Assembly: GCA_023427125.1 (NCBI GenBank)
Contig: JAEZBP010000329.1
Coordinates: 1 to 8,593, forward strand
Direction: 5' to 3'
Source of the DNA: Pseudomonadota bacterium
GTDB lineage: Bacteria; Myxococcota_A; Polyangia; Polyangiales; Sandaracinaceae
DNA: 8,593 bases
Numbering within the stretch: the first letter of the stretch is position 1; each line of letters begins with the position of its first letter. Below, in pieces: positions 1 through 6,945 of the stretch. A program made the position numbers and the translations under genes. The notes under the pieces were generated by a model. That model was not told the origin of the DNA and did no database searches. It was given only the letters and a program-made list of their open reading frames with translations.

Positions 1-1701
1 GTCGCAGCGCAGGTCGCGCGCACGGCGGCGCGGATGGCGCGCGTGGAGGGCCGCTGGGCCGACGCGGAGCGGCTCCTGCGTGAGGCCTCCGGCCAGCCGG
101 AGGCGGACGCGGACGAGGCACGGGCGCTGGCGGAGCAGGCCGCAGATCTCGGGCGCGCGGCGCAGGAGACCGAGGAGCTCACCCAAGAGATCCGGCGGCT
201 GCTCCGGGGACCCATGGCACGTCAGCCCACCACGCGCTTGTTCACAGCGCTCACCACGGCCGCCCGCGGCGGGCTGCGCGAGGTGGTGGACGACGTGCTC
301 CGCGAGATCGTGCGGCGCCGAACGCTCCCCCCGGGGCTGCGCTTCGACGCCGCGATCATCGCGGCGGGGACGGGCGACGACACACTCGTGGCCGAGCTCT
401 TCGAGGGCGTCCGCTCGCACTCGCGCTACGGCGTCGCCGCCCGCTACCACTATGCCCGTACGCTCGAGCGGCTCGGGCGCATCTCCGAGGCGCGCCGCGA
501 GTACACGCAGGTGATCGCGCAGGACGACCGCCGCCTGCCCTACTACGCGCTCTGGGCACGCCAGCGGATGCGGGAGACCAGCGAGGTGCGCGGCCCGGCC
601 CGCCAGCTCGCGTCGCGCATCCCCTCCACGGTCTCGTGCGACGTCGGCCCATACACCGCGTTCTCCCAGGAGATCGCCGCCAAGCTGGGCGCGCGCGAAG
701 ACGCCCGCGACAGGGCGTGCACCGCGCCGGCGCCGGCGCTCCCGAGCGACGCGCTGCTGGAAGACGGTGAGCTCGAGCCGGACATCGCCCCGCGCGCGGG
801 CCGCGAACCTCCCCCGATCGAGCTGACACCCGGCCAGATCGCGGAGCTGCTCGCGCCCATCGCCGAGGAGCACGGCGAGGCGTTCCCCTGGCTGCCGCGC
901 GCGGTGGATCTCGTGCGCCTCGGCGAGCTGCGAGAGGCGACCGACGAGCTCCACGCGACCTACGCGGCCTATCGCGAGGCGGGCGGGTCTACCCTGAACG
1001 CCGGCTTCGTCGCAGTCCTGCGAGGCAGCGCGCCGCCACGCCATCGGGTCTCGCCGAGCACCTGGCGCGATCGACGCCGTCTCTCCTCCAACGCGCGGGC
1101 GGCGCTCGGGCGCGCGTCGGCGGCGCTCGGGGATCACGGGCTCGCGATCCGCTGGAACGGCTTCATCGCGGGCCCCCGCCCGCGGGCGTACGAGGACATC
1201 GTCGAGGAGGCCGCGGAGCGGCACGGGGTCGAGCCGGAGCTCCTCTTTGCCGTGATGCGCGTCGAGAGCGTCTACAACCCGCGCATCATCTCGTACGCGG
1301 GCGCGATCGGGCTCATGCAGATCATGCCCCGCACCGGCCGGCTGATCGCGCACAGCATGGGCCGCGAGGAGTTCACGGTCGATCAGCTCCTGGTCCCCGA
1401 GACCAACATCGACTTCGCCGCGTGGTACCTCGCGTCGCTGATCGAGCGCTGGGACGGCCGCCTGCCCCTCGCGATCGCGTCGTACAACGGCGGCCCACAC
1501 AACGTGCGCCGCTGGATGCGCGATCACTCGGAGACCATGCCGCTCGACGCCTTCCTCGAGCGCATCCCCTTCAGCCAGACCCATCGCTACGTGCGACGCG
1601 TGCTCACGCACTACGAGGCCTACCGCGCGCAGCGAGGACACCGCGTGGCCGACCTCCACGTCCGCCTCCCTGCCGCCACCCCCGACCCCACGGCGTTCTG
1701 A
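1..1701 (+). CDS. Slt-type lytic murein transglycosylase, 5' partial
   Basis: Periplasmic enzyme that cleaves the MurNAc-GlcNAc bond of peptidoglycan and leaves a 1,6-anhydro-MurNAc end. The C-terminal third is a clear SLT (goose-lysozyme-like) domain. It has the catalytic Glu in a VESVYNP motif (Glu codon 1264-1266), GLMQIMP at 1309-1329, a TNIDFAAWYL segment and a YNGGPHNV motif near 1483. The preceding 370 or so residues are Ala/Arg/Glu-rich and helical, with a TPR-like stretch (YHYARTLERLGRISEARREY, about nt 448-507), as expected for the superhelical N-domain of Slt70-like enzymes. The frame is open back to nt 1, and the first ATG (nt 34) has no Shine-Dalgarno sequence and no signal peptide, so the true start and export signal probably lie outside the window. 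The gene converges on hisIE with 28 bp between the stops. The family is certain; the exact Slt subfamily is less so. Confidence 0.9.
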   Translation, partial: VAAQVARTAARMARVEGRWADAERLLREASGQPEADADEARALAEQAADLGRAAQETEELTQEIRRLLRGPMARQPTTRLFTALTTAARGGLREVVDDVLREIVRRRTLPPGLRFDAAIIAAGTGDDTLVAELFEGVRSHSRYGVAARYHYARTLERLGRISEARREYTQVIAQDDRRLPYYALWARQRMRETSEVRGPARQLASRIPSTVSCDVGPYTAFSQEIAAKLGAREDARDRACTAPAPALPSDALLEDGELEPDIAPRAGREPPPIELTPGQIAELLAPIAEEHGEAFPWLPRAVDLVRLGELREATDELHATYAAYREAGGSTLNAGFVAVLRGSAPPRHRVSPSTWRDRRRLSSNARAALGRASAALGDHGLAIRWNGFIAGPRPRAYEDIVEEAAERHGVEPELLFAVMRVESVYNPRIISYAGAIGLMQIMPRTGRLIAHSMGREEFTVDQLLVPETNIDFAAWYLASLIERWDGRLPLAIASYNGGPHNVRRWMRDHSETMPLDAFLERIPFSQTHRYVRRVLTHYEAYRAQRGHRVADLHVRLPAATPDPTAF

Positions 1702-1729
1702 TCGCATCTGGCCGAGCGCGCCGCTTCGT

Positions 1730-2380
1730 TCAGCGGTTGGCCTTCTCGTCGTGACCGGACACGCCGAAGCGCGAGCCGAGCTCGCGCTGCACGTCAGCGA
1801 TCGACACGCCTCGCACGAGGAGGCCGACCATGAGGTGGTAGAGGAGGTCGGCCGCCTCGGCGACGACGCGCTCGTCCGGCTCGCCCGCGACCGCCTCAGC
1901 GAGCTCGCCGGCCTCCTCCCGGAGCTTGGCCCCGATCCGCGGGGCGCCCCCCTCGAGGAGCGAGCGGGTGTAGCTCTTACCCGCGTCCACGCGGCGGCGA
2001 TGCTCGAGCACCTGCTCGAGCTCGGCCAGGATCGGCAGCGCCCGCTCCCCCTCGCTCGCGTCCGGGTGGACGCGGCGAAAGAGGCAGGTCGGCGCGCCGG
2101 TATGGCAGGTCGGGCCTGCCGCGGTGACGAGGTAGACCGCCGCGTCCCCGTCGCAGTCGAGCCAGATCGCCGACACCGCGAGCGTGTTGCCGCTCTCCTC
2201 CCCCTTCTTCCAGAGCCGCTGGCGCGAGCGGCTGTAGAAGTGGGCGAGGCCCGTCTCGGCGCTCAGCCGGAGGGCCTCCTCGTTGGCGTGGGCGACCATC
2301 CGGATCTCGCCGGTCGCGCGATCCTGCGCGACCACGGTAATCAGCCCGTTCGCGTCGAGCTTGAGCGGAGGCAGCTCCAT
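1730..2380 (-). CDS. hisIE: Bifunctional phosphoribosyl-AMP cyclohydrolase / phosphoribosyl-ATP pyrophosphatase
   Basis: Cytoplasmic enzyme for the second and third steps of histidine synthesis: the HisE domain hydrolyses PR-ATP to PR-AMP and the HisI domain opens the adenine ring of PR-AMP. The 216 residues hold both domains. HisI spans about 7-105, with SRSRQRLWKKGEESGN (50-65), metal-site residues D75-C76-D77-G-D79, and Cys92 (CHTG) and Cys99, which match the family's Mg and Zn ligands. HisE spans about 115-205 and is a MazG-like helical domain with LREEAGELAEA (153-163) and EAADLLYHL (175-183). The ATG is preceded by a GGGAG Shine-Dalgarno sequence five bases upstream. The gene starts 24 bp after the cdnL stop on the same strand, so it is probably co-transcribed from the cdnL promoter. 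No other his gene is in the window, so hisIE is apparently detached from a his operon. All expected catalytic residues are present. Confidence 0.96.
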   Translation of the reverse strand: MELPPLKLDANGLITVVAQDRATGEIRMVAHANEEALRLSAETGLAHFYSRSRQRLWKKGEESGNTLAVSAIWLDCDGDAAVYLVTAAGPTCHTGAPTCLFRRVHPDASEGERALPILAELEQVLEHRRRVDAGKSYTRSLLEGGAPRIGAKLREEAGELAEAVAGEPDERVVAEAADLLYHLMVGLLVRGVSIADVQRELGSRFGVSGHDEKANR

Positions 2381-2404
2381 CGGCGCTCCCTTCCGTCAGG
2401 TCGC

Positions 2405-2890
2405 TCAGATGCTGAGGATCTGCTCGATCTCGCCCTGGACGCGCTCTTCCTTGCAGCGGCGCGCCACCGCGAGCTCGGTCACCAGCAGGCTCTTCGCCTT
2501 GTCGAGCAGGCCCCGCTCACCGAACGAGAGCTCCTTGTCGCCCTTCAGCAGCGAGAGATCCCGCAGCACCTTGGCCACCTGGAAGGGCGAGCCGCTGTTG
2601 AGCATCTCGATGTACTCGCGGTAGCGGCGGTTCCACGGCTGCGAGGTGACGGCGATCTTCTTCTCGCGGAGGACGTCGAAGACCTTCTTGGCCTCCGTGC
2701 GCGAGATGACCTTGCGGAGCCCGAGCCGCTGCGCCGCGTCCGTCGCGACCATGACCTTCATGCCGTTGTCGACGATCTTCAGGATGTAGAAGGTCTTCTT
2801 CTGACCGGCGATCTCCTTTGCCTCGATCGCAGTGACCTCGCCCACGCCGTGGTGGGGGTGGACGGACTTGTCGCCGATCTTGAAGTCCAT
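2405..2890 (-). CDS. cdnL: CarD-family RNA polymerase-binding regulator, CdnL type
   Basis: Transcription factor that binds the RNA polymerase beta subunit and stabilises open promoter complexes, notably at rRNA promoters; it is essential in Myxococcus and mycobacteria. The 161 residues comprise an N-terminal Tudor-like polymerase-interaction domain (about 1-60, with FKIGDKSVHPHHGVGEV) and a helical DNA-contacting domain (about 65-161, with PWNRRYREY at 85-93 and LLKGDKELSFGER at 114-126). Trp86 corresponds to the conserved Trp that contacts the upstream edge of the -10 element. The length fits CdnL and there is no HMGA-like C-terminal extension, so it is not the longer Myxococcus CarD. I start at the ATG at 2890, although the frame is open further upstream. 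An AGGAGG Shine-Dalgarno sequence lies nine bases before this ATG, family homology begins here, and the upstream codons lie in the leader behind a good promoter. hisIE follows after 24 bp. Confidence 0.95.
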   Translation of the reverse strand: MDFKIGDKSVHPHHGVGEVTAIEAKEIAGQKKTFYILKIVDNGMKVMVATDAAQRLGLRKVISRTEAKKVFDVLREKKIAVTSQPWNRRYREYIEMLNSGSPFQVAKVLRDLSLLKGDKELSFGERGLLDKAKSLLVTELAVARRCKEERVQGEIEQILSI

Positions 2891-2897
2891 GGACGGG

Positions 2898-2905
2898 ATC
2901 CTCCT
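2898..2905 (-). promoter_or_regulatory. Shine-Dalgarno sequence fixing the cdnL start
   Basis: On the minus strand this reads AGGAGGAT, a near-perfect match to the anti-Shine-Dalgarno sequence, with nine bases between AGGAGG and the ATG at 2890. It decides between this ATG and the in-frame ATG at 2989, which lacks such a site. Confidence 0.8.
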
Positions 2906-2980
2906 GGCTGCCAAGGCACGCTCCGGCGCGCTTGCGGTCTCCCGCTGGAATCCCCCGCGTCGCGGCCCAGGATCCACCGG

Positions 2981-2998
2981 ACCGCGCATTCGCGCGGT
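2981..2998 (-). promoter_or_regulatory. Hairpin in the cdnL 5' leader
   Basis: A perfect 7-bp inverted repeat (ACCGCGC / GCGCGGT) encloses a 4-nt loop, GAAT on the minus strand. It would lie about 18 nt downstream of the transcription start predicted from the cdnL promoter, within a leader of roughly 126 nt. No U-run follows, so it is not a standard intrinsic terminator. It could affect transcript stability or do nothing. Confidence 0.4.
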
Positions 2999-3022
2999 TC
3001 AGAACGTCGACGTAGCTCGGGA

Positions 3023-3051
3023 AGCCTAGCATCCATACGGCGACTGGTCAA
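3023..3051 (-). promoter_or_regulatory. Sigma-70-like promoter for cdnL-hisIE
   Basis: On the minus strand, -35 TTGACC (3051-3046) is separated by exactly 17 bases from -10 TAGGCT (3028-3023). A TG one base before the -10 gives an extended -10. The predicted start is near 3016, giving a leader of about 126 nt before the cdnL ATG. The same -10 hexamer and spacing occur before cinA. No experimental support can be claimed. Confidence 0.6.
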
Positions 3052-3081
3052 CGGGGACCTTGTTGGGAATATCGTTTGATT

Positions 3082-4182
3082 TCAGGGCGTTAGAGGCGCC
3101 ACGGGAGGTCCGGCCGGCTGCCCGGCGGAGCGCGAGCCGGGGTCCTCGGCCTCCCCGAGGAGCTCGCGCATCTCGGCGCGGAGCACCATACGAAGACCCA
3201 CCGCGAGCACTCCCGGGTCCAGAGTCGCGCTCGCCCGGACGCGGCGCGGCTCCGCGACGATACGGAGCGTGGGGAGCGCCTCCGAGAGGCCTAGCGCGGC
3301 ACCCAGATCGGTCTCCGCGACCGAGCGCGCGAGCATGCGGAAGTTCTCGGCGGCGCCGTCCGGGAACTCCCCATGGAGCTCCACCTGGACCTCGAGCCCC
3401 CCCTCGGCGCCCGGGAGGGCCCACGCCGAGAGCGCGCGCTCGCGCGCGAGCAGCAGGCCGATCCCAGTATCGCGCGGGAGCCCGAGCGGAGTGAGCGAGT
3501 AGAGCGCGAAGGGCGCGTCGCCGGCTGCCCGGCGAAGCTCGAGGGCCAAGCGCCCTCCGAGCGGGTGGCGCCGAGAGGCCGGCGCTCGCCCCACCGCAGC
3601 GAGCACCTGGGCGGCCAGCTGAGGGGCCCCCTCGGTCCACGACACGACCGCGGGCGCGAGCGCGGCGAGATCCACCCGGCGATCGCCGAGGAATCCGACG
3701 CGGCGCACCAGCGGCTCGTCCACCGACGACTCGAGCGGGGCCATACGCTCGCCTGCCTCGCGCACCGCGAACGGCGCGTCGAACGACCCGCGGGCGAGGA
3801 TGACCCGACCGTCGGGGTGATCGGCGATGACGATCTCTTCGAGCGCGCGCGGGTCGACCCCGCTCCGCTGCGCGAAGCGCTCGAGCTGCTCGGCAGGAAA
3901 GAGCGAGGCGACGACCCGCTCGGTGGGCGGGTGGGCGAGCAGCTCGGTCGGGCTCGCAATGATCACCAGCGTGCTGCCGGGTGGAGCGAGCGTGATCAGC
4001 GGGCCGATCGGCCGCGGTGGCGGGCTGGATGGCGTCGAGCGAGCGCGACCACCACCGCACCCCGCGATCGACCCCAGCCCGAGGCACACCAGCGCGACGA
4101 GCGCCGCCGCACCGAACACGAGAGGGGGGCGCGCCCGCGCTCCGCGAGCGTCTTCCCTTCCCCGTTCGAGCTCGCGCCTCAT
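3082..4182 (-). CDS. Putative lipoprotein of unknown function
   Basis: I do not recognise this protein. It has 366 residues. The N-terminus has a long basic and acidic region (1-20), a hydrophobic stretch (LVFGAAALVALVCLGLG, 21-37) and a lipobox SIAG-C with the acceptor at Cys42, so it is probably a lipoprotein anchored outside the inner membrane. A Gly-, Ser- and Pro-rich linker follows (43-60). A soluble domain begins at PLITLAPPGSTLVIIASPTE (61-80) and alternates beta-like and helical segments to about 345, ending in a Pro/Gly-rich tail. No catalytic motif is visible. The frame is open far upstream through recA, but the ATG at 4182 is the start that gives a sensible signal peptide; an internal GTG at residue 22 would lack the basic N-region. 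No clear Shine-Dalgarno sequence precedes it. It starts 47 bp after recA on the same strand, so it may be read through from recA. Coding is likely from the lipobox, G/C-rich third positions and operon-like spacing. Confidence 0.75.
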   Translation of the reverse strand: MRRELERGREDARGARARPPLVFGAAALVALVCLGLGSIAGCGGGRARSTPSSPPPRPIGPLITLAPPGSTLVIIASPTELLAHPPTERVVASLFPAEQLERFAQRSGVDPRALEEIVIADHPDGRVILARGSFDAPFAVREAGERMAPLESSVDEPLVRRVGFLGDRRVDLAALAPAVVSWTEGAPQLAAQVLAAVGRAPASRRHPLGGRLALELRRAAGDAPFALYSLTPLGLPRDTGIGLLLARERALSAWALPGAEGGLEVQVELHGEFPDGAAENFRMLARSVAETDLGAALGLSEALPTLRIVAEPRRVRASATLDPGVLAVGLRMVLRAEMRELLGEAEDPGSRSAGQPAGPPVAPLTP

Positions 4183-4229
4183 CGCCGCACGCGTGATACG
4201 CGGGGGTGACCTGGCGCGCCAGTCCCGCT

Positions 4230-5339
<1,110 letters not shown>

Positions 5340-5345
5340 GTCGCT

Positions 5346-5350
5346 CTCCT
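5346..5350 (-). promoter_or_regulatory. Shine-Dalgarno sequence fixing the recA start
   Basis: AGGAG on the minus strand lies six bases before the ATG at 5339, just after a run of six T. It supports this start over the in-frame ATG at 5429. Confidence 0.75.
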
Positions 5351-5429
5351 GCGGAAAAAATGGGCGTTTGGGGTGAGCACGCCGGGAAAGGTCGCGACGA
5401 GGCTCTCCCCCGCGTGGCGACCCGGACAC

Positions 5430-5446
5430 CTGGTGATGCGTTCAGT
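5430..5446. promoter_or_regulatory. Candidate LexA operator (SOS box) of recA
   Basis: On the plus strand the site has half-sites CTG and CAG ten bases apart (CTGGTGATGCGTTCAG), the spacing of classical CTG-N10-CAG SOS boxes. It also agrees at 13 of 17 positions with CTRHAMRYBYGTTCAGS, which I recall as the Myxococcus LexA consensus, including an exact YGTTCAG core. It lies about 90 bp before the recA start and overlaps the candidate -10 (5442-5447), a position suited to repression. No LexA gene is in the window. Confidence 0.4.
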
Positions 5447-5470
5447 ATCAGACCGCGCTCGGGCGAGCAA
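5442..5470 (-). promoter_or_regulatory. Weak promoter candidate for recA
   Basis: On the minus strand, TTGCTC (5470-5465) is separated by 17 bases from TACTGA (5447-5442), with a TG one base before the -10 as in extended -10 promoters. Both hexamers match the sigma-70 consensus poorly, so the call rests on spacing, on the need for a promoter in this 199-bp gap and on the overlap with the SOS-like element. Confidence 0.3.
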
Positions 5471-5538
5471 GGTCTCTCATCCAGTATGGGGGAGGAGACG
5501 GGCTCGCCGTCCGCGGACTGACGGAAACGCGACGTCTC

Positions 5539-6780
5539 TCAGAGCTGCCCGCTCGCGGCGCGGACGATCGTCCGCAGCGCGTGGTAGGCCGCCAGGCGGC
5601 GGATGCGCCACCGATCGCCGGAGAGCGAGTGGAGCTCCGCCGTCGTCTCCCGGTCGCGCCGCGCGAGCCCGATCCACACGGTCCCCACCGGCTTCTCGTC
5701 GGTCGCGCCGCCCGGACCCGCGATCCCGGTGATCGACACCGCGATGTCGGCGTCCGCGATCCGCCGGGCGCCGTCGGCCATCGCGCCCGCGGTCTCGGCG
5801 CTCACGGCGCCGTAGGCCCGAAGGATCTCCGAGCTGACGCCGAGCACGCTCGTCTTCGCGGCGTTCGAGTACGTGACCGCGTCGAGCAGGAGATAGTCGG
5901 AGCTGCCCGCCACGTCGGTGAGCAGCGACCCGACCATCCCGCCGGTGCAGCTCTCGGCGACCGCGACGGTCAAGCGGCGATCGCGCAGCGCCCGCCCGAC
6001 GTACGCCGCGTAGGAGTCGCCATCCTCGGCGTAGACGAGCTCGCCGAGCCGCCCGCGCGCCACGCGCGCCACCCGCGACGCGAGCTCCTCCGCCTCCGCC
6101 GCCGAGGCGGCGCGCGCGAGGACCTTCACCTCGATCTCGGGGAAGCTCGCCCGATAGCCGAGCGTGACCCCCGGGAACGCCTCCTCGAGGCCGAGGAGTC
6201 GCTCACCGACCTGCGACTCGGGGGCGCCGAAGGTGCGGAGCCGCACCTGGTGCGAGCGACGCTCGACGAGCGGCGCGAGCGCCGGCTGCACGTGGTCGGA
6301 AAAGAGGCGCTTCATCTCGTGGGGCACGCCCGGGAGAAAGAAGCAGCGGCACTCACCGAGCACGATCGCGAAGCCAGGCGCGGTGCCGACCGGGTTCGCG
6401 AGCGCCGCGGCGCCCTCGGGCAGCTCCGCCTGCTTCATGTTCGACGGCGACATCTCGCGCCCCGCGGCGGCGAAGCGCTGGCGGATCGCCTCGAGCGAGG
6501 GCTCGTGCCGGATGAGCGAGACGCCGAGCGCACGCGCCGCGGCCTCCGCCGTGAGATCATCGGTGGTAGGACCGAGCCCACCGGAGGCGACCACCGCGCT
6601 GTGACGCCCGGCCAGCCGGCGCAGCACCTCGACGATCCGCCCGATGTCGTCACCCACCGTGACCGCCTCGTCGACGTCGAACCCGAGGGCGGTCAGCTGC
6701 TCGGCCATCCAGCCGCAGTTGGTGTTGACGAGCTCGCCCCGCGTAAGCTCGGTGCCGATGGAGAGAATGGCGGCAGACAT
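5539..6780 (-). CDS. cinA: CinA-family protein (nicotinamide-nucleotide amidase with MoCF-like N-domain)
   Basis: In studied homologues the C-terminal domain deamidates NMN, a by-product of NAD-dependent DNA ligase, to NaMN for NAD recycling. The N-terminal COG1058/MoCF-like domain has ADP-ribose pyrophosphatase activity in some members. Both domains are complete in these 413 residues. The N-domain has ILSIGTELTRGELVNTN (5-21), ASGGLGPTTDD (65-75), NPVGTAPGFA (129-138) and FFLPGVPHEMK (147-157). The C-domain (about 255-410) has AESCTGG (275-281, predicted catalytic Ser277), Tyr304 in TYSN, and SITGIAGPGG (349-358, Thr351). The ATG is preceded at short spacing by GAGGA (6788-6784). A TTGACG-N17-TAGGCT promoter lies about 50 bp upstream. 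recA follows on the same strand, a neighbourhood known from Streptococcus and others. Whether this protein takes part in DNA uptake is not shown by the sequence. Confidence 0.96.
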   Translation of the reverse strand: MSAAILSIGTELTRGELVNTNCGWMAEQLTALGFDVDEAVTVGDDIGRIVEVLRRLAGRHSAVVASGGLGPTTDDLTAEAAARALGVSLIRHEPSLEAIRQRFAAAGREMSPSNMKQAELPEGAAALANPVGTAPGFAIVLGECRCFFLPGVPHEMKRLFSDHVQPALAPLVERRSHQVRLRTFGAPESQVGERLLGLEEAFPGVTLGYRASFPEIEVKVLARAASAAEAEELASRVARVARGRLGELVYAEDGDSYAAYVGRALRDRRLTVAVAESCTGGMVGSLLTDVAGSSDYLLLDAVTYSNAAKTSVLGVSSEILRAYGAVSAETAGAMADGARRIADADIAVSITGIAGPGGATDEKPVGTVWIGLARRDRETTAELHSLSGDRWRIRRLAAYHALRTIVRAASGQL

Positions 6781-6836
6781 GGGTCCTCGCCGGGAGAATG
6801 AGGAGGGGGAAGCGCCCCGCCGGGAAAAGGGCGGAC

Positions 6837-6865
6837 AGCCTAGGGGGCGTCCCGAGAGCCGTCAA
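6837..6865 (-). promoter_or_regulatory. Sigma-70-like promoter for cinA
   Basis: On the minus strand, -35 TTGACG (6865-6860) is separated by exactly 17 bases from -10 TAGGCT (6842-6837). The predicted start is near 6830, giving a leader of about 50 nt. The architecture matches the cdnL promoter: the same -10, the same spacing and five identical -35 bases. Confidence 0.55.
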
Positions 6866-6872
6866 GCGCCCG

Positions 6873-6901
6873 TGGCCAGGCCCCGAGGTGCATGGTAGGA
6901 C
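6873..6901 (+). promoter_or_regulatory. Weak promoter candidate for the M16 peptidase gene
   Basis: On the plus strand, TGGCCA (6873-6878, four of six -35 consensus bases) is separated by 17 bases from TAGGAC (6896-6901), which resembles the TAGGCT -10 found before cinA and cdnL. It would start transcription near 6908 and leave a leader of about 38 nt. It lies back-to-back with the cinA promoter, eight bases from its -35. Confidence 0.3.
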
Positions 6902-6934
6902 GCCCTCCGGGCGGGGCTACAACGCCTCCCGTAC

Positions 6935-6940
6935 GAGGAG
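6935..6940 (+). promoter_or_regulatory. Shine-Dalgarno sequence fixing the M16 peptidase start
   Basis: GAGGAG lies five bases before the ATG at 6946. It favours this start, which begins a typical signal peptide (MKKRTW), over the in-frame ATG at 6892, which would put 18 non-signal residues in front. Confidence 0.75.
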
Positions 6941-6945
6941 CCAGG

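Noticed and set aside
1710..1742. Possible bidirectional terminator between the convergent transglycosylase and hisIE genes
   Set aside because: Only a 5-bp stem (CCGCT / AGCGG) with an irregular outer GGCC pair and no T-run on either strand; it overlaps the hisIE stop and is too weak to call.
2891..2989. N-terminal extension of cdnL to the ATG at 2989
   Set aside because: The extra 33 residues do not belong to the family, a strong Shine-Dalgarno sequence precedes the ATG at 2890, and the region contains the leader hairpin.
1751..3079. Long plus-strand open frame (442 codons) opposite hisIE and cdnL
   Set aside because: It is antisense to two well-supported genes with clear motifs. Its product is a low-complexity Arg/Leu/Asp/Ala mixture with no recognisable domain, as expected from GC-biased codons read on the opposite strand.
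3026..4087. Second minus-strand frame (353 codons) inside the lipoprotein gene
   Set aside because: Arg/Gly/Ala-rich product typical of an out-of-frame reading; the overlapping frame has the lipobox and better codon bias.
5482..5505. CATACT as an alternative recA -10 further upstream
   Set aside because: No -35-like hexamer lies 16-18 bases upstream; only the TTGCTC-N17-TACTGA pair has workable spacing.
5581..6801. Plus-strand open frame (406 codons) opposite cinA
   Set aside because: A shadow of cinA with biased composition and no Shine-Dalgarno-supported start.
6901..6913. Small inverted repeat CGCCC-TCC-GGGCG before the M16 gene
   Set aside because: Short 5-bp GC stem with a 3-nt loop, expected by chance at this base composition.
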